Positions 49,232 to 57,728 of a stretch of DNA of 64,000 nucleotides are shown piece after piece. This DNA comes from a bacterium. Lineage in GTDB: Bacteria > Vulcanimicrobiota > Xenobia > Xenobiales > JADMJV01. Location of the stretch: assembly GCA_018266105.1 (NCBI GenBank), contig JAFEBA010000104.1, forward strand, positions 7,172-71,171, written 5' to 3'. Positions within the stretch are counted from its first letter, which is position 1. The number at the start of each line of letters is the position of its first letter. The notes under the pieces are model-generated. The model had not been told where the DNA came from, did no database searches, and was given only the letters and a program-made list of their open reading frames with translations. The translations under genes were made by a program, and so were the position numbers.

Positions 49232-50803
49232 ATGTTCAGACCGCTGCTGGCCGCCCTGTTGTTGAGCTCCGTGCTCTGGGCTGAGCCCGTGCGCAAGCTG
49301 GACATTATGTTCGTGGGTGCCCACCCGGACGACGACTCCACCTGCACTGCCACCCTGGCTCGCTACGCTGCCCAGGGTCGGCAGATCGGGGTGGTGACCG
49401 CCACGCGTGGCGAACTGGGCGGGAATTTGATCGGCCCCGAGCAAGGCGCGGCATTGGGCCTGGTGCGGGAAGCCGAAGAGCGAGCCGCGCTGGGGATGCT
49501 GGCTATTCCCACGGTCCATTATCTGGAGCGCACCGATTCCGGCTTCACCACCAGCCTGCGCGTCAGTGAACGCAACTGGGGGAGAGCGGAAACCCTTTCC
49601 CGCCTGACTCGGCTGGTGCGCTTCTATCGTCCCGATGTACTCATCACAATGAGCCCGGCCCCCCGAGGCCATGGAGACCATCAGCTGATCGCCCAGTTGA
49701 CCAGCGAAGCCTTTTTCCAGAGCGGGGTTCGAGCAAGTGAGGGTCTGCCGCCCTGGCAACCGCGCAAACTTTACTACACCCTGGAATACGGAGCCGATGG
49801 CCTGAAACCTGATTTGACGGTGCCGGCTGGCCCGTTTGCCGAGCCCGAGCGCCAGGCCCTCAGTCTCTATCGAAGTCAGTGGCCTCCCGCATCGATCCAG
49901 GCTTCGCCCGGCGAGTCCTTTGTGCTGGCCGCCAGTCGCGTTCCGGGAAAGGGCCTGCTGGACGGACTGGATCAGGCGCCTCAGCCCACCTCGCCGGCGC
50001 GCCCGTCGCCAGCCCTGGAGTTGCAGCGAACTCCGGCTCTTCATCGTTTTTTGAGCTGGAGTCGTCACTTGGGCCTGAATCTGGACGCGCTGGCGCCGGC
50101 CACTCGCGTTTGCCGGCCGGGACAGAGGTTGAGCTGGCCTTTGCTGCCTTCAGGTCAGGCTGTCCTCACGGCCCCCACCGCCCCGGGCTCTCATTCGCTG
50201 GTGGTGAAGGGAATGCCAGCCACTCTTCAGGTGGTGCCGGAGCTGCGCCTGAATCACGTCTGGAGCCCGTGGCAGACGGTCTCGGGAGTCTGGGAGGGCC
50301 AAAATGGGGGCCCTGAGGACGCTTCCGGCCGGTTTCGGTTGCGCTTGAACCCGACCGCTCTCCAGGTTGAGGTCGAGGTTCGTGACGATCAGCTGCTGGC
50401 CGATTTGCCGGCTGCGGACAATCGAGCTCACTGGCGCACGGACTCGATCGAAATCACCGTCGACCCGAGCGGCCAGAGTGAAGACAACACCACCACCTTC
50501 AAGCTCGGGGTGATCGTGTGTAATCAGGCCGGCCAGCCGATGGCCGCGCGCGATGCGGACGCCAGGCCCGGTCCCTGGAAGGGCTGGCTCCAGGTGCAGA
50601 GCCACCCGGGCGGCTACCGCCTCAGGTTGGATATCCCGAGGACGCAACTGCCTGCTCCTTTGGCTCGAGAGTTTGGCTTTAACCTGCTGATTTATGATCA
50701 GGATCGGGGTCAGCTCGCCTGCCGATTGGCCTGGAGTGCCTTTGAGACGGTGCAGGGCTGGCCCGAGCTGTGGGGCCGCGTTCTGCAATCGGGAGAAAAA
50801 TAA
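49232..50803 (+). CDS. exported PIG-L/LmbE-type deacetylase with CBM9-like domain
   Basis: The product is 523 aa. A signal peptide (MFRPLLAALLLSSVLWA) leads to a PIG-L domain with the zinc motif GAHPDDD (29-35) and the later His pair in GHGDHQLI. The family de-N-acetylates GlcNAc-type groups. About 330-515 is a second domain of beta-type (VSGVWEGQNG, DDQLLADLP, WRTDSIEITVDPSG, GFNLLIYDQD). It resembles CBM9/DOMON-type carbohydrate-binding modules. Together this suggests action on an extracellular glycan. Confidence 0.85.
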   Translation: MFRPLLAALLLSSVLWAEPVRKLDIMFVGAHPDDDSTCTATLARYAAQGRQIGVVTATRGELGGNLIGPEQGAALGLVREAEERAALGMLAIPTVHYLERTDSGFTTSLRVSERNWGRAETLSRLTRLVRFYRPDVLITMSPAPRGHGDHQLIAQLTSEAFFQSGVRASEGLPPWQPRKLYYTLEYGADGLKPDLTVPAGPFAEPERQALSLYRSQWPPASIQASPGESFVLAASRVPGKGLLDGLDQAPQPTSPARPSPALELQRTPALHRFLSWSRHLGLNLDALAPATRVCRPGQRLSWPLLPSGQAVLTAPTAPGSHSLVVKGMPATLQVVPELRLNHVWSPWQTVSGVWEGQNGGPEDASGRFRLRLNPTALQVEVEVRDDQLLADLPAADNRAHWRTDSIEITVDPSGQSEDNTTTFKLGVIVCNQAGQPMAARDADARPGPWKGWLQVQSHPGGYRLRLDIPRTQLPAPLAREFGFNLLIYDQDRGQLACRLAWSAFETVQGWPELWGRVLQSGEK

Positions 50804-50838
50804 ACACTTTCTACAGTGGCGCGTTTCACTGAAAACTC

Positions 50839-50869
50839 TATAATCATCCCCGTCGGCATCGTACGACGG
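50839..50869 (+). promoter_or_regulatory. -10 element and leader hairpin of RDD gene
   Basis: TATAAT (50839-50844) is a perfect -10 hexamer but has no good -35 at 16-18 bp. A leader hairpin follows, CCGTCG (50850-50855) with CGACGG (50864-50869). Confidence 0.45.
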
Positions 50870-50883
50870 AAAGGTGGTTGCGA

Positions 50884-51459
50884 ATGAAACAACGCGCTGG
50901 ATTTGGACCGCGCCTGGTGGCGCTGGTGATCGACGTGTTTTTATTGGGAGCGATTTCGGTCGTCTTTGGATTGATGGCTGGCAGCCTGTCGTCCGTGGTC
51001 GCTCACCGCTTCTTCCATATGGATGCCACCTCAACCGACCCCGGCACCGCACTTTTGGCTTCCGGCCTTATGGGCATCGGCATCTTTTTGCTGGTGACGG
51101 CGCTCATGGCGACCTTTCTCAGTCTGCCCTATAACTTGATGGAAGCGTTTTTTGGTTGGACCCCGGGCAAACTGGCGATGGGCCTGCGAGTGATGAATGA
51201 AGACGGCAGTCATCCTGCCATCGGTCAGGTTTTCATGCGCTGGCTGATCAAGCATAACGCGATTTTGATTGCGCTCTTGACCTTTGTGGGTCTGGCGCCG
51301 GCCGCTTTCGTGGCCCCTTTGTTGCAGGCGCTGGTCTTCGGAGGTTGTTTTCTGGCTCTGGGCGCTTCTCGCCAGGCACTGCACGATCAGATGACCCATA
51401 CGGCCGTTTACGAAGTGGCCGAACTCAAAGCCCATTCCGAGGACAACTCGGTTCTATAA
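50884..51459 (+). CDS. RDD-family membrane protein
   Basis: The product is 191 aa from ATG 50884 behind GGTGG. RDD family marks are GFGPRLVALVIDVFLLGAIS near the start (Arg and Asp of the motif), TPGKLAMGLRVMNEDG in the loop, and RQALHDQMTHTAVYEV at the end. It has four spans. The family's function is poorly known; some members are ion antiporters. It lies 14 bp ahead of the M20 peptidase gene, on the same strand. Confidence 0.88.
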   Translation: MKQRAGFGPRLVALVIDVFLLGAISVVFGLMAGSLSSVVAHRFFHMDATSTDPGTALLASGLMGIGIFLLVTALMATFLSLPYNLMEAFFGWTPGKLAMGLRVMNEDGSHPAIGQVFMRWLIKHNAILIALLTFVGLAPAAFVAPLLQALVFGGCFLALGASRQALHDQMTHTAVYEVAELKAHSEDNSVL

Positions 51460-51473
51460 CCGAAGCGGCGGCC

Positions 51474-52811
51474 ATGTCGAAAGCATGGTTGGCCGCTTTT
51501 TTTATTTCTCTGGGGGTGTCGGCCGCGGCCGAGCCCGACTTTAAGAGCCTGGGGCAACGAGCTCTGGCACTTTCACAGGATTATATTCGGATCAACTCGG
51601 TCAATCCGCCCGCCGATACCCGGGCGACCGCAGCTTTCCTGCAGAAGCTGCTGGAGTCCGAGGGCATCCAGGTCAAAACCTTCGAGTCCTCTCCGGGTCA
51701 TCTCAATGTGCTGGCTCGTTTACCCGGCAAGCAGCCCGGCAAGCGGCTTTTGATGCTCAACCATATGGACGTGGTCCCGGCCGATGCCAGCCGCTGGCCG
51801 ATGGATCCCTTTGCTGCTCAGATCAAAGACGGAATGCTCTACGGTCGCGGCGCCATCGACATGAAAACCACCGGCATCTTTCAGGTCTTGACCTTAATTG
51901 CCTTAAAAAAGGAAGGCCTGGTTCCTGAGCATGACATTTTGTTGCTGTGCAGCGCCGATGAGGAAAGCGGCGGGGACCAGGGTGCTCAATGGATGATTGC
52001 TCACCACTGGCCCGAGATCGAATGCGAATACGCCCTGGATGAAGGCGGCTTTGGCACCAGGGATCTCCTCTCGGCCAAAGGTTCCCTCATTTTTGGCGTG
52101 TCTGTAGCTGAGAAGAAGATTGTCTGGGCCCGGCTGATCGCCACCGGCACCAGCGGTCACGCCTCACAGCCGGTCGCCGACAACGCCAATGACCGGCTGC
52201 GCGAGGGTCTCAACCGTCTGGACGGGATGATGAGAAAGGACGGGGGGGTTAAAAGTCGCCTGTTGGATGACTTCCACAAGCGCGCTGGAGCCCTGGCCGA
52301 CAACAAATTCACCCGGGCCATCCAGCGCGACACCCTGTCGATTACTTCTCTGCGCTCGGGGGTGGGCGACCCACCCAAGGTCAACGTCATTCCCTCCAAG
52401 GCCGAAGCCACCCTGGATTTCCGGCTGATGCCCGAGACTGATCTGCCCGCCTTTCTCAAGCGCGCCCAGAAACTGCTGGCTGACATTCCCGGCCTGACCT
52501 TTGAAGTCACCCACAGTACCGATCCAACCCCGGTCAGCGACTATCGAACGCCGCTCTTTGAATGCATTGAAAAGGCTGTTCATCAAGAGCACGCTCAGGC
52601 CGTGGTGACGCCCTACCTGGTGCCTTTCGGGACGGATTCCAACGGGCTGCGGCAGAAAGGCGTGAAAGCCTATGGTCTGGGCACAGCCGTGGTGGACGCG
52701 GCCATCGTGGCTTCCATGCACTCCGACGCAGAAAGGATGCCCGTGGATCAGTTTGAGCCGGCCTTGCGCATCTATTACCGTGCGGTGGCCGACTTTGCCA
52801 GACGCCCTTGA
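51474..52811 (+). CDS. exported M20-family metallopeptidase
   Basis: The product is 445 aa. ATG 51474 opens a signal peptide (SKAWLAAFFISLGVSAAA). Metal ligands lie in LMLNHMDVV, GRGAIDMK, SADEESGGDQGA, DEGGFG and the late SMHSDAERM. The dimerisation domain begins near SGHASQPVADNANDR. M20 enzymes hydrolyse dipeptides or acylated amino acids using two zinc ions; the substrate is unknown. The LRR gene starts within its 3' end. Confidence 0.9.
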   Translation: MSKAWLAAFFISLGVSAAAEPDFKSLGQRALALSQDYIRINSVNPPADTRATAAFLQKLLESEGIQVKTFESSPGHLNVLARLPGKQPGKRLLMLNHMDVVPADASRWPMDPFAAQIKDGMLYGRGAIDMKTTGIFQVLTLIALKKEGLVPEHDILLLCSADEESGGDQGAQWMIAHHWPEIECEYALDEGGFGTRDLLSAKGSLIFGVSVAEKKIVWARLIATGTSGHASQPVADNANDRLREGLNRLDGMMRKDGGVKSRLLDDFHKRAGALADNKFTRAIQRDTLSITSLRSGVGDPPKVNVIPSKAEATLDFRLMPETDLPAFLKRAQKLLADIPGLTFEVTHSTDPTPVSDYRTPLFECIEKAVHQEHAQAVVTPYLVPFGTDSNGLRQKGVKAYGLGTAVVDAAIVASMHSDAERMPVDQFEPALRIYYRAVADFARRP

Positions 52812-53583
52812 TTTTTATCGCAAAGGTCTGACCAGCATCGACCCCGAGGTCTGGACTTTCACCGACCTGAAGGTTCTCAATCTGGCCGAGAATCTGTTGA
52901 CGGAGATTCCGGAGTCTTTGGGTCGGCTGGTGCGGCTGCACACTCTGGATCTTGGCCACAACCAGATCCGCCACTTGCCCCAGTGTCTGGGGGACTTGCC
53001 AGAACTGGATCGATACCTGTACATCAGCGATAATGGGTTGGAATCGCTGCCGGGAAACCTGACTCATCTCAGCCGTCTGGCCTACTTCAATTGCACCCAT
53101 AATCGACTGACGGCACTGCCCCACGATTTGGGCCGCATGGAGGGGTTGCAGGAGTTACGAATCTATCACAACCGGTTGACCCGATTGCCCGAGTCGATTG
53201 GCTTGCTTCATCAACTGGTCGAACTCCACGCCCAGAACAACCAGCTTCAAGTGATTCCCAATTCGTTGGGTGGAATGACGGCTCTGCGGGAGCTGAATTT
53301 GGAACACAATCAGCTCCGCGTTCTGCCGCCGGCATTGAGTCAGCTGGCTCATTTGCGGCGAGCCAATTTTCGATTTAATCAGCTCCAGGAATTGCCAGCC
53401 GCCCTCGAGCAGCTGAGCAATCTGGAATGGCTGGACCTGCGCGCCAACCAGTTGACTCAACTGCCCGAAGGCTTGGGTCGCCTGCCCAGACTGGAGAAGC
53501 TGGACCTGCGTTGGAATCACGACTTGAGGCCGGGCCCTGAACTGGAGGCCCTGCGCCAGCGCGGCTGCCGGGTTCTACTTTAG
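52795..53583 (+). CDS. leucine-rich repeat protein
   Basis: The product is about 262 aa from TTG 52795, which has GGTGG upstream; GTG 52780 is an alternative. After about 20 residues, nine or ten repeats of about 23 residues follow, of the type LxxLxxLxLxxNxLxxLPxxL (examples: LHTLDLGHNQIRHLP, LRELNLEHNQLRVLP, LEWLDLRANQLTQLPEGLG). There is no signal peptide. LRR arrays bind other proteins. The partner is unknown. It is coupled to the M20 gene and its tail overlaps rsgA by 9 bp. Confidence 0.88.
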   Translation: MPDALDFYRKGLTSIDPEVWTFTDLKVLNLAENLLTEIPESLGRLVRLHTLDLGHNQIRHLPQCLGDLPELDRYLYISDNGLESLPGNLTHLSRLAYFNCTHNRLTALPHDLGRMEGLQELRIYHNRLTRLPESIGLLHQLVELHAQNNQLQVIPNSLGGMTALRELNLEHNQLRVLPPALSQLAHLRRANFRFNQLQELPAALEQLSNLEWLDLRANQLTQLPEGLGRLPRLEKLDLRWNHDLRPGPELEALRQRGCRVLL

Positions 53584-54345
53584 ACTGCTCAGAATGCGCA
53601 GATAGGATTCATACCGTTCCACGCAGATCTGTCCACGCTCCAGGGCTTCCTTGACACCACAGCCGGGCTCGTCGCGGTGAAGGCAATCGCGATATCGGCA
53701 ATGGCAGGCGGCAAATTCCGGAAAGCAGACCTTGAGTTCCTCCGCCGCCAGGTTGAGCGGAGCCAGCTTGAGCCCGGGCAGGTCAAAAAGCTCGGCTCCG
53801 CTTTCGAGGCGCACCAATCGAACCGAGGTGGTGGTGTGCTGGCCCTTGTCGGTGGCCAGGCTCACTTCGCCCGTGAGAGGGACAAGCTCTGGCTGCAGCG
53901 CTCCCAGCAGGCTGCTCTTGCCCACTCCGGAGTGACCACACAGAGCCGACCTCCCTCCAGCCAGCCGCTGACGGAGCTCCCCTATCCCCGTGCCAGTTTG
54001 AGTGGAGGTCAGCAGGCAGCTATAACCCAGCGAGCGGTAAAGCTTCTGGTAGTGTTCGGCCAGCCCGGCTGACTCGACCAGGTCGAGTTTGGTGAGAACC
54101 ACCAGGGCTTCCAGATGTTCGGATTCGGCCAGCACCAGCAGACGGTCCACCAGACCGGGACGCAGAGCGGGATGGGCCAACGAGGCGACGATCACCAATC
54201 GATCCAGATTGCCGCTGAGCAGCTGGACCACGGGCTGGCGAGCGGTGGGACTGTTTTCTTGACTGCGCAAGCGCAGAGCGCGTTCCTGACGGGCCAGCTG
54301 GCCTTTGTGAATGGAACGCATTTGACGACGTGTGAAAAACTTCAA
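53575..54345 (-). CDS. rsgA: ribosome small-subunit-dependent GTPase RsgA
   Basis: The product is 256 aa, starting at TTG with AGGAG at six bases. The circularly permuted GTPase order is clear: TKLD (85-88, G4), then GHSGVGKSS (137-145, G1), then FDLPG (G3). The C-terminal zinc site has CHCRYRDCLHRDEPGCG. RsgA helps late maturation of the 30S subunit. The usual N-terminal OB-fold of about 80 residues is replaced by a basic 45-residue segment, so this copy is shorter than the family norm of 290-350 aa. Confidence 0.93.
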   Translation of the reverse strand: MKFFTRRQMRSIHKGQLARQERALRLRSQENSPTARQPVVQLLSGNLDRLVIVASLAHPALRPGLVDRLLVLAESEHLEALVVLTKLDLVESAGLAEHYQKLYRSLGYSCLLTSTQTGTGIGELRQRLAGGRSALCGHSGVGKSSLLGALQPELVPLTGEVSLATDKGQHTTTSVRLVRLESGAELFDLPGLKLAPLNLAAEELKVCFPEFAACHCRYRDCLHRDEPGCGVKEALERGQICVERYESYLRILSSLK

Positions 54346-54656
54346 GATTGACTCCTTTGTCAGACGGTCGAAACGGCGACGACCGCGCGGAGTCAGCAGG
54401 CTATTGGATGGAGCCCTTGACCCGCGCGCATGGGGTGGTGATTGAAATGACAGTCATCAGGGCGGGCCTCACTTTCGAAAAACTGCAACGAGTATAGAGG
54501 TTGTGCATTTCTAAAACAACCCCCCGGGCCGCTGCATTTACGGGCTCCAAGAATTTGCAATTTGAAAACCAAGGGTTATGCCATTTCTCCAGCTCTTTCG
54601 CGCCGTCAGGTAGTCTGAACAGGTCAGAATACCCAATCAGCAACTTGGAGGTTCGC
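54346..54656. other. 311-bp intergenic region upstream of Ser-rich gene
   Basis: No reading frame with coding character is seen on either strand. The rsgA ribosome site is at its left end. The right part is AT-richer and should hold the promoter of the Ser-rich gene, but I cannot pick out convincing hexamers. Confidence 0.5.
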
Positions 54657-54884
54657 GTGGCCATTTCTGGAGTTTCGATGCCCAGCACGATGATCGATTA
54701 TTCCACCGACAACAGCCTCAACTCGGCCGCCGGAACCGGTGACCCGTTCTCCACTCCTAGCTCAAGCTCAAGCTCCAGCGCCAGCTCCAGTTCTTCACCC
54801 GCTGACGCTCAGGCCATGGCGGCCAGTATGCTGGGCTCCTTACCCGACCTGTCTTCAGCCTGGGCCGGGATGGCCGGCGGTTAA
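54657..54884 (+). CDS. small Ser-rich protein of unknown function
   Basis: The product is 75 aa, starting at GTG behind TTGGAGGT. The first 30 residues are MAISGVSMPSTMIDYSTDNS-like and polar. The centre is a run of Ser and Ala (SSSSSSSASSSSS), followed by PADAQAMAASMLGSLPDLSSAWAGM. No signal peptide, span or known motif is present. The ribosome site is good and the frame is closed, but low complexity limits confidence. The C-terminal helix with small residues might be a secretion or partner-binding tail. Confidence 0.6.
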   Translation: MAISGVSMPSTMIDYSTDNSLNSAAGTGDPFSTPSSSSSSSASSSSSPADAQAMAASMLGSLPDLSSAWAGMAGG

Positions 54885-54903
54885 GAGCTGTTATCAACAG
54901 CTC
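54885..54903. terminator. hairpin between convergent genes
   Basis: GAGCTGTT and AACAGCTC form a perfect 8-bp stem with loop ATC right after the Ser-rich gene stop. T runs are missing on both strands, so termination would be weak. Confidence 0.5.
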
Positions 54904-54906
54904 CCC

Positions 54907-55557
54907 TTACTCGATGGAGCTGATGCGGCGTTGCATAGGTTCGGCCGCAGCCGAGCCCACGTGCAGGCGCACGCGTGCCGGTAGATGGCGTTCCCACTCC
55001 AACAGCTCCAGGCTCAAGGCTGGCATCTGGTTGCGGGCGCACCAGCGGCGCGTCCGAGAAATACCGCGCCACTCTTCTTCGTAAGCGGCTTCTTCCGAGG
55101 CGCCGCTGACCAGGTGACGGACTTCGTGTTGGAGTGTGGCCAGGGTGGCCACCAGATCGGTGTCGGACACGCCGAGGTTTAGCCGTGGTGCCAGCAGCTG
55201 CTGACATGTGAAGCAAAGATTGGGATTGAGCAGGATGCGGCCGCGCTCGTCGGTGTACCCAAAGGCTGCCCGTTCCTCACAGCGAGCGAAGGTCATTCTG
55301 TCCATGGCACGGATGCGCTGGTCGGTCAACATGTCGCTCAGCAGTTGCTGAGGACGTCCCTCCTGTTTACTCCAGAGGGCCAGTGCCGAGGCCACCACCC
55401 GGGCTTCCGAAGCCGTCAGAGGGCGTGACAGAAACCGACGACCCTCGCGCAGGGTGAGCATGGATGCACCCAGCACAAGCATGGACAGACTGAAGATCAG
55501 CCACACCCAGGGGGGCGGCATGCGCCAGAAGCCCTGGTTTACTTCGTAGTGCCGCAC
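54907..55557 (-). CDS. membrane-anchored zincin-like peptidase
   Basis: The product is 216 aa. One span (WVWLIFSLSMLVLGASMLTL, about 17-37) anchors a domain with the zinc motif HEVRH in ATLQHEVRHLVSG, followed by SEEAAYEEEW, which can supply a third ligand. Cysteines occur in FARCEER and NLCFTCQQ. The GTG 55557 start overlaps the anti-sigma stop by 19 bp; ATG 55521 is possible. Being coupled to an anti-sigma gene suggests a part in regulated proteolysis, but this is inference. Confidence 0.65.
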   Translation of the reverse strand: MRHYEVNQGFWRMPPPWVWLIFSLSMLVLGASMLTLREGRRFLSRPLTASEARVVASALALWSKQEGRPQQLLSDMLTDQRIRAMDRMTFARCEERAAFGYTDERGRILLNPNLCFTCQQLLAPRLNLGVSDTDLVATLATLQHEVRHLVSGASEEAAYEEEWRGISRTRRWCARNQMPALSLELLEWERHLPARVRLHVGSAAAEPMQRRISSIE

Positions 55558-56144
55558 TGTAAGGTGTAGGATTGGTGATCTGGACTGACGCGGTAGCCCG
55601 AACTATAGGAGTCGTTTCCGCTGTCCGGGCAGTCGGGGAGTTGGCGTAGATAGTCGGGTTTCAGCTGGCTGAGACGGTCGGGATAAAGGCCGCTGTGCTC
55701 CCTTCGGTAGGCCTCCAGAGCCTGGTCGACCACCTTTAAGTTGCGCTTGCAGGCGGTCCCGTCGCTGCTCGAGCGACCTCGCCACAGATTGGGGGAGAGC
55801 ACCTGCCCCAGCAGCACTACCGTGACCACCACGGTCACCAGCCCGGTCAGGGGGGTGGGCCGGTGGGCGGCAAAGCGGCCCAGGGCGCGATCTATGCGGG
55901 CCCAAAAACCGGATTGAGAGGCGGCTTCGGCGCGGATGGCGGCCATGGTTCGGTCGCTTAGCTGCTTGGGGGGGTCCTCGACCTGCCACTGGTTGAGATC
56001 GGCCAGGCCCAACTGCAGCATTTCCCATTGCGCTCGGCATTCAGGGCAGTCGGAAAGGTGCCGCGCCAGACGTTCGTCAGCGGCTTCTTCCAGATGGCCC
56101 AGCGCGCGCTCGGGCAGCTGCTCCTGGTATTCCTCGCAAGTCAT
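55539..56144 (-). CDS. anti-sigma factor with zinc finger and pilin-like C-terminus
   Basis: The product is 201 aa from ATG 56144. A ZAS/zf-HC2 motif has C3, H29, C33 and C36 (RHLSDCPEC). A span lies at about 100-116. Residues 131-198 (ACKRNLKVVDQALEAYRRE, LYPDRLSQLKPDYLRQLPDCP, SYTLQC) look like the soluble part of a GspG-type pseudopilin, located outside the membrane. The zinc finger would hold the divergent ECF sigma factor at the membrane. The outer domain may sense an envelope or secretion signal. Confidence 0.82.
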   Translation of the reverse strand: MTCEEYQEQLPERALGHLEEAADERLARHLSDCPECRAQWEMLQLGLADLNQWQVEDPPKQLSDRTMAAIRAEAASQSGFWARIDRALGRFAAHRPTPLTGLVTVVVTVVLLGQVLSPNLWRGRSSSDGTACKRNLKVVDQALEAYRREHSGLYPDRLSQLKPDYLRQLPDCPDSGNDSYSSGYRVSPDHQSYTLQCGTTK

Positions 56145-56251
56145 TTCGCGTGTTCTTCGCTTTTCTCGGGTTGATTCTTTTTTGACTACGCCGCCCAGCG
56201 GACTGAGGTTCAAAAAGAAAAGTGACGAGGCCTCGAGAACATCGCGACGGG

Positions 56252-56809
56252 ATGAGCGATCTATCCGATGAATCACTCATGGAGCGCGTTCAGAAGGGGG
56301 AAACCCATCTGCTGGAGCTGCTTATCAAACGCTATGAGAAGCCTTTGTTTGCCTATGCCTTTCGCATCGTACAGCAACGCAGCGCAGCCGAAGACGCCTT
56401 TCAGGAGACTTTTCTGCGGGTTTTTCGTAAGCGCGAGCACTACCGTGCGGGAGCTCCCTTTCGCCCCTGGCTCTACACCATCTGTCTGAACACCTGTCGG
56501 GATGCTCTGAGGTCCCGCAATCGACGTCCCGAGGCTGAACTGGACAAGGCCGCGCTGGTGGTGCCCGACGCTCAACCCGGACCAGAGACCCTGACCGGTC
56601 AGTCGGCTATGGCCGAAAGCATCAAGCAGGCCATTGAAAAATTACCCGATAAACAGCGCGAAGTGTTTCTACTGGCCTATTATCAGCAGCTGCAGTATCC
56701 GGAAATCTCAGCGATTCTGGATATTCCAGTGGGCACCGTCAAGTCGCGAATGTTTCACGCCAGTCGATTTCTTGCCGAGCAGCTCAAGGACTATCGAGGC
56801 CAGCTCTGA
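56252..56809 (+). CDS. ECF-type RNA polymerase sigma factor
   Basis: The product is 185 aa. Region 2 is LLIKRYEKPLFAYAFRIV and SAAEDAFQETFLRVFRKREHY; region 4 is AIEKLPDKQREVFLLAYYQ and YPEISAILDIPVGTVKSRMFHASRFL. It directs RNA polymerase to stress or envelope promoters. Start ATG 56252 or GTG 56222. Its likely anti-sigma gene is divergent, 107 bp away, rather than downstream as is more usual. The tail overlaps the GDPD gene by 19 bp. Confidence 0.93.
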   Translation: MSDLSDESLMERVQKGETHLLELLIKRYEKPLFAYAFRIVQQRSAAEDAFQETFLRVFRKREHYRAGAPFRPWLYTICLNTCRDALRSRNRRPEAELDKAALVVPDAQPGPETLTGQSAMAESIKQAIEKLPDKQREVFLLAYYQQLQYPEISAILDIPVGTVKSRMFHASRFLAEQLKDYRGQL

Positions 56810-57684
56810 CGAAACTTGCTCATGGGTCCGGGCAGATTGGTATTGAAGCCGTCGCAACCAGCCGCCTTTGCCTGCTCGACCTCCTGGTCGCTGTCCAGCG
56901 TCCAGGGTAGAACTGCGATGCCCCGATTGTGGGCTGCTTCAACCAGGCGGGGAGTCACCAGGCGGCGTCCCTCGTGTTCCAGGGGAATTTGTAGCACGGC
57001 GTAGTCGGCTGCGGTAAAGCTCTCCAGATGCAGAGCGCTGGCCATCCAGAACAGGCGGACTTCGGCTGGAGTGGCGGTACTGGCAAGTTCTGGCATCAGG
57101 CGTCGTTGCTCCTTGATCATGGTCGCATCAAAGCCGGCCAATAGAACTCGGTCCTGGGCTCCGTAGCGACGGATGAGTACTGCCAGGTGGTTGGCGGTCG
57201 CCAGGGGAGCCTGTTTGATTTCAATACCGAGGCGGATGTCGGGAAACTCTTGCAGCACTTCCTCCAGGCGCGGGATGCGAAGGCCCCGTCCTCGATAGGG
57301 ATAGGTTTTCCCATCCAGACTGAAGCCATAGCCAGCGTCCAGACGTGAAAGTTCGGACCAGGTCTTGTCTCGAATGGCGCCGTGCCCGTCGGTGGTGCGA
57401 TCAACCGTGACGTCGTGCATCAAAACCAGTTGCCCATCTTTGCTCAGGTGGACGTCCATATCGAGCACGTCCGCACCCAAGGCCCTGGCCTGACGAAAGG
57501 CCAGCATGGTATTGCTGGGCCACTGTTTTTCGCCGCCCTGATGAGCCATGATCAACGGGCGGCGCAGATCCTTGAACCATGCTCGCGCTTGAGCGGGGTG
57601 GGCGTAGAAGAAGCGCAGGCCCAGTACGCCAGCCCCGATGGCCAAAAGGATAAACTTTGCCCTTGTCACCTCCCGGCTTTTCAA
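56791..57684 (-). CDS. glycerophosphodiester phosphodiesterase family protein
   Basis: The product is up to 297 aa. An N-terminal hydrophobic helix (FILLAIGAGVLGLRFFY) should be a membrane anchor or signal. The GDPD domain has LIMAHQGGEKQWPSNTMLAF, ADVLDMDVHLSKDGQLVLMHD, DRTTDGHG, then IEIKQ and LPWTLDSDQE. The usual Glu-Leu-Asp motif is DMD here. It hydrolyses glycerophosphodiesters to glycerol-3-phosphate and an alcohol. TTG 57684 and GTG 57669 are both possible starts. Confidence 0.88.
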   Translation of the reverse strand: MKSREVTRAKFILLAIGAGVLGLRFFYAHPAQARAWFKDLRRPLIMAHQGGEKQWPSNTMLAFRQARALGADVLDMDVHLSKDGQLVLMHDVTVDRTTDGHGAIRDKTWSELSRLDAGYGFSLDGKTYPYRGRGLRIPRLEEVLQEFPDIRLGIEIKQAPLATANHLAVLIRRYGAQDRVLLAGFDATMIKEQRRLMPELASTATPAEVRLFWMASALHLESFTAADYAVLQIPLEHEGRRLVTPRLVEAAHNRGIAVLPWTLDSDQEVEQAKAAGCDGFNTNLPGPMSKFRQSWPR

Positions 57685-57728
57685 GGGGGAGGCGGGAGCC
57701 CCCCCTGACGGCGAATGGGCAAACGGGT

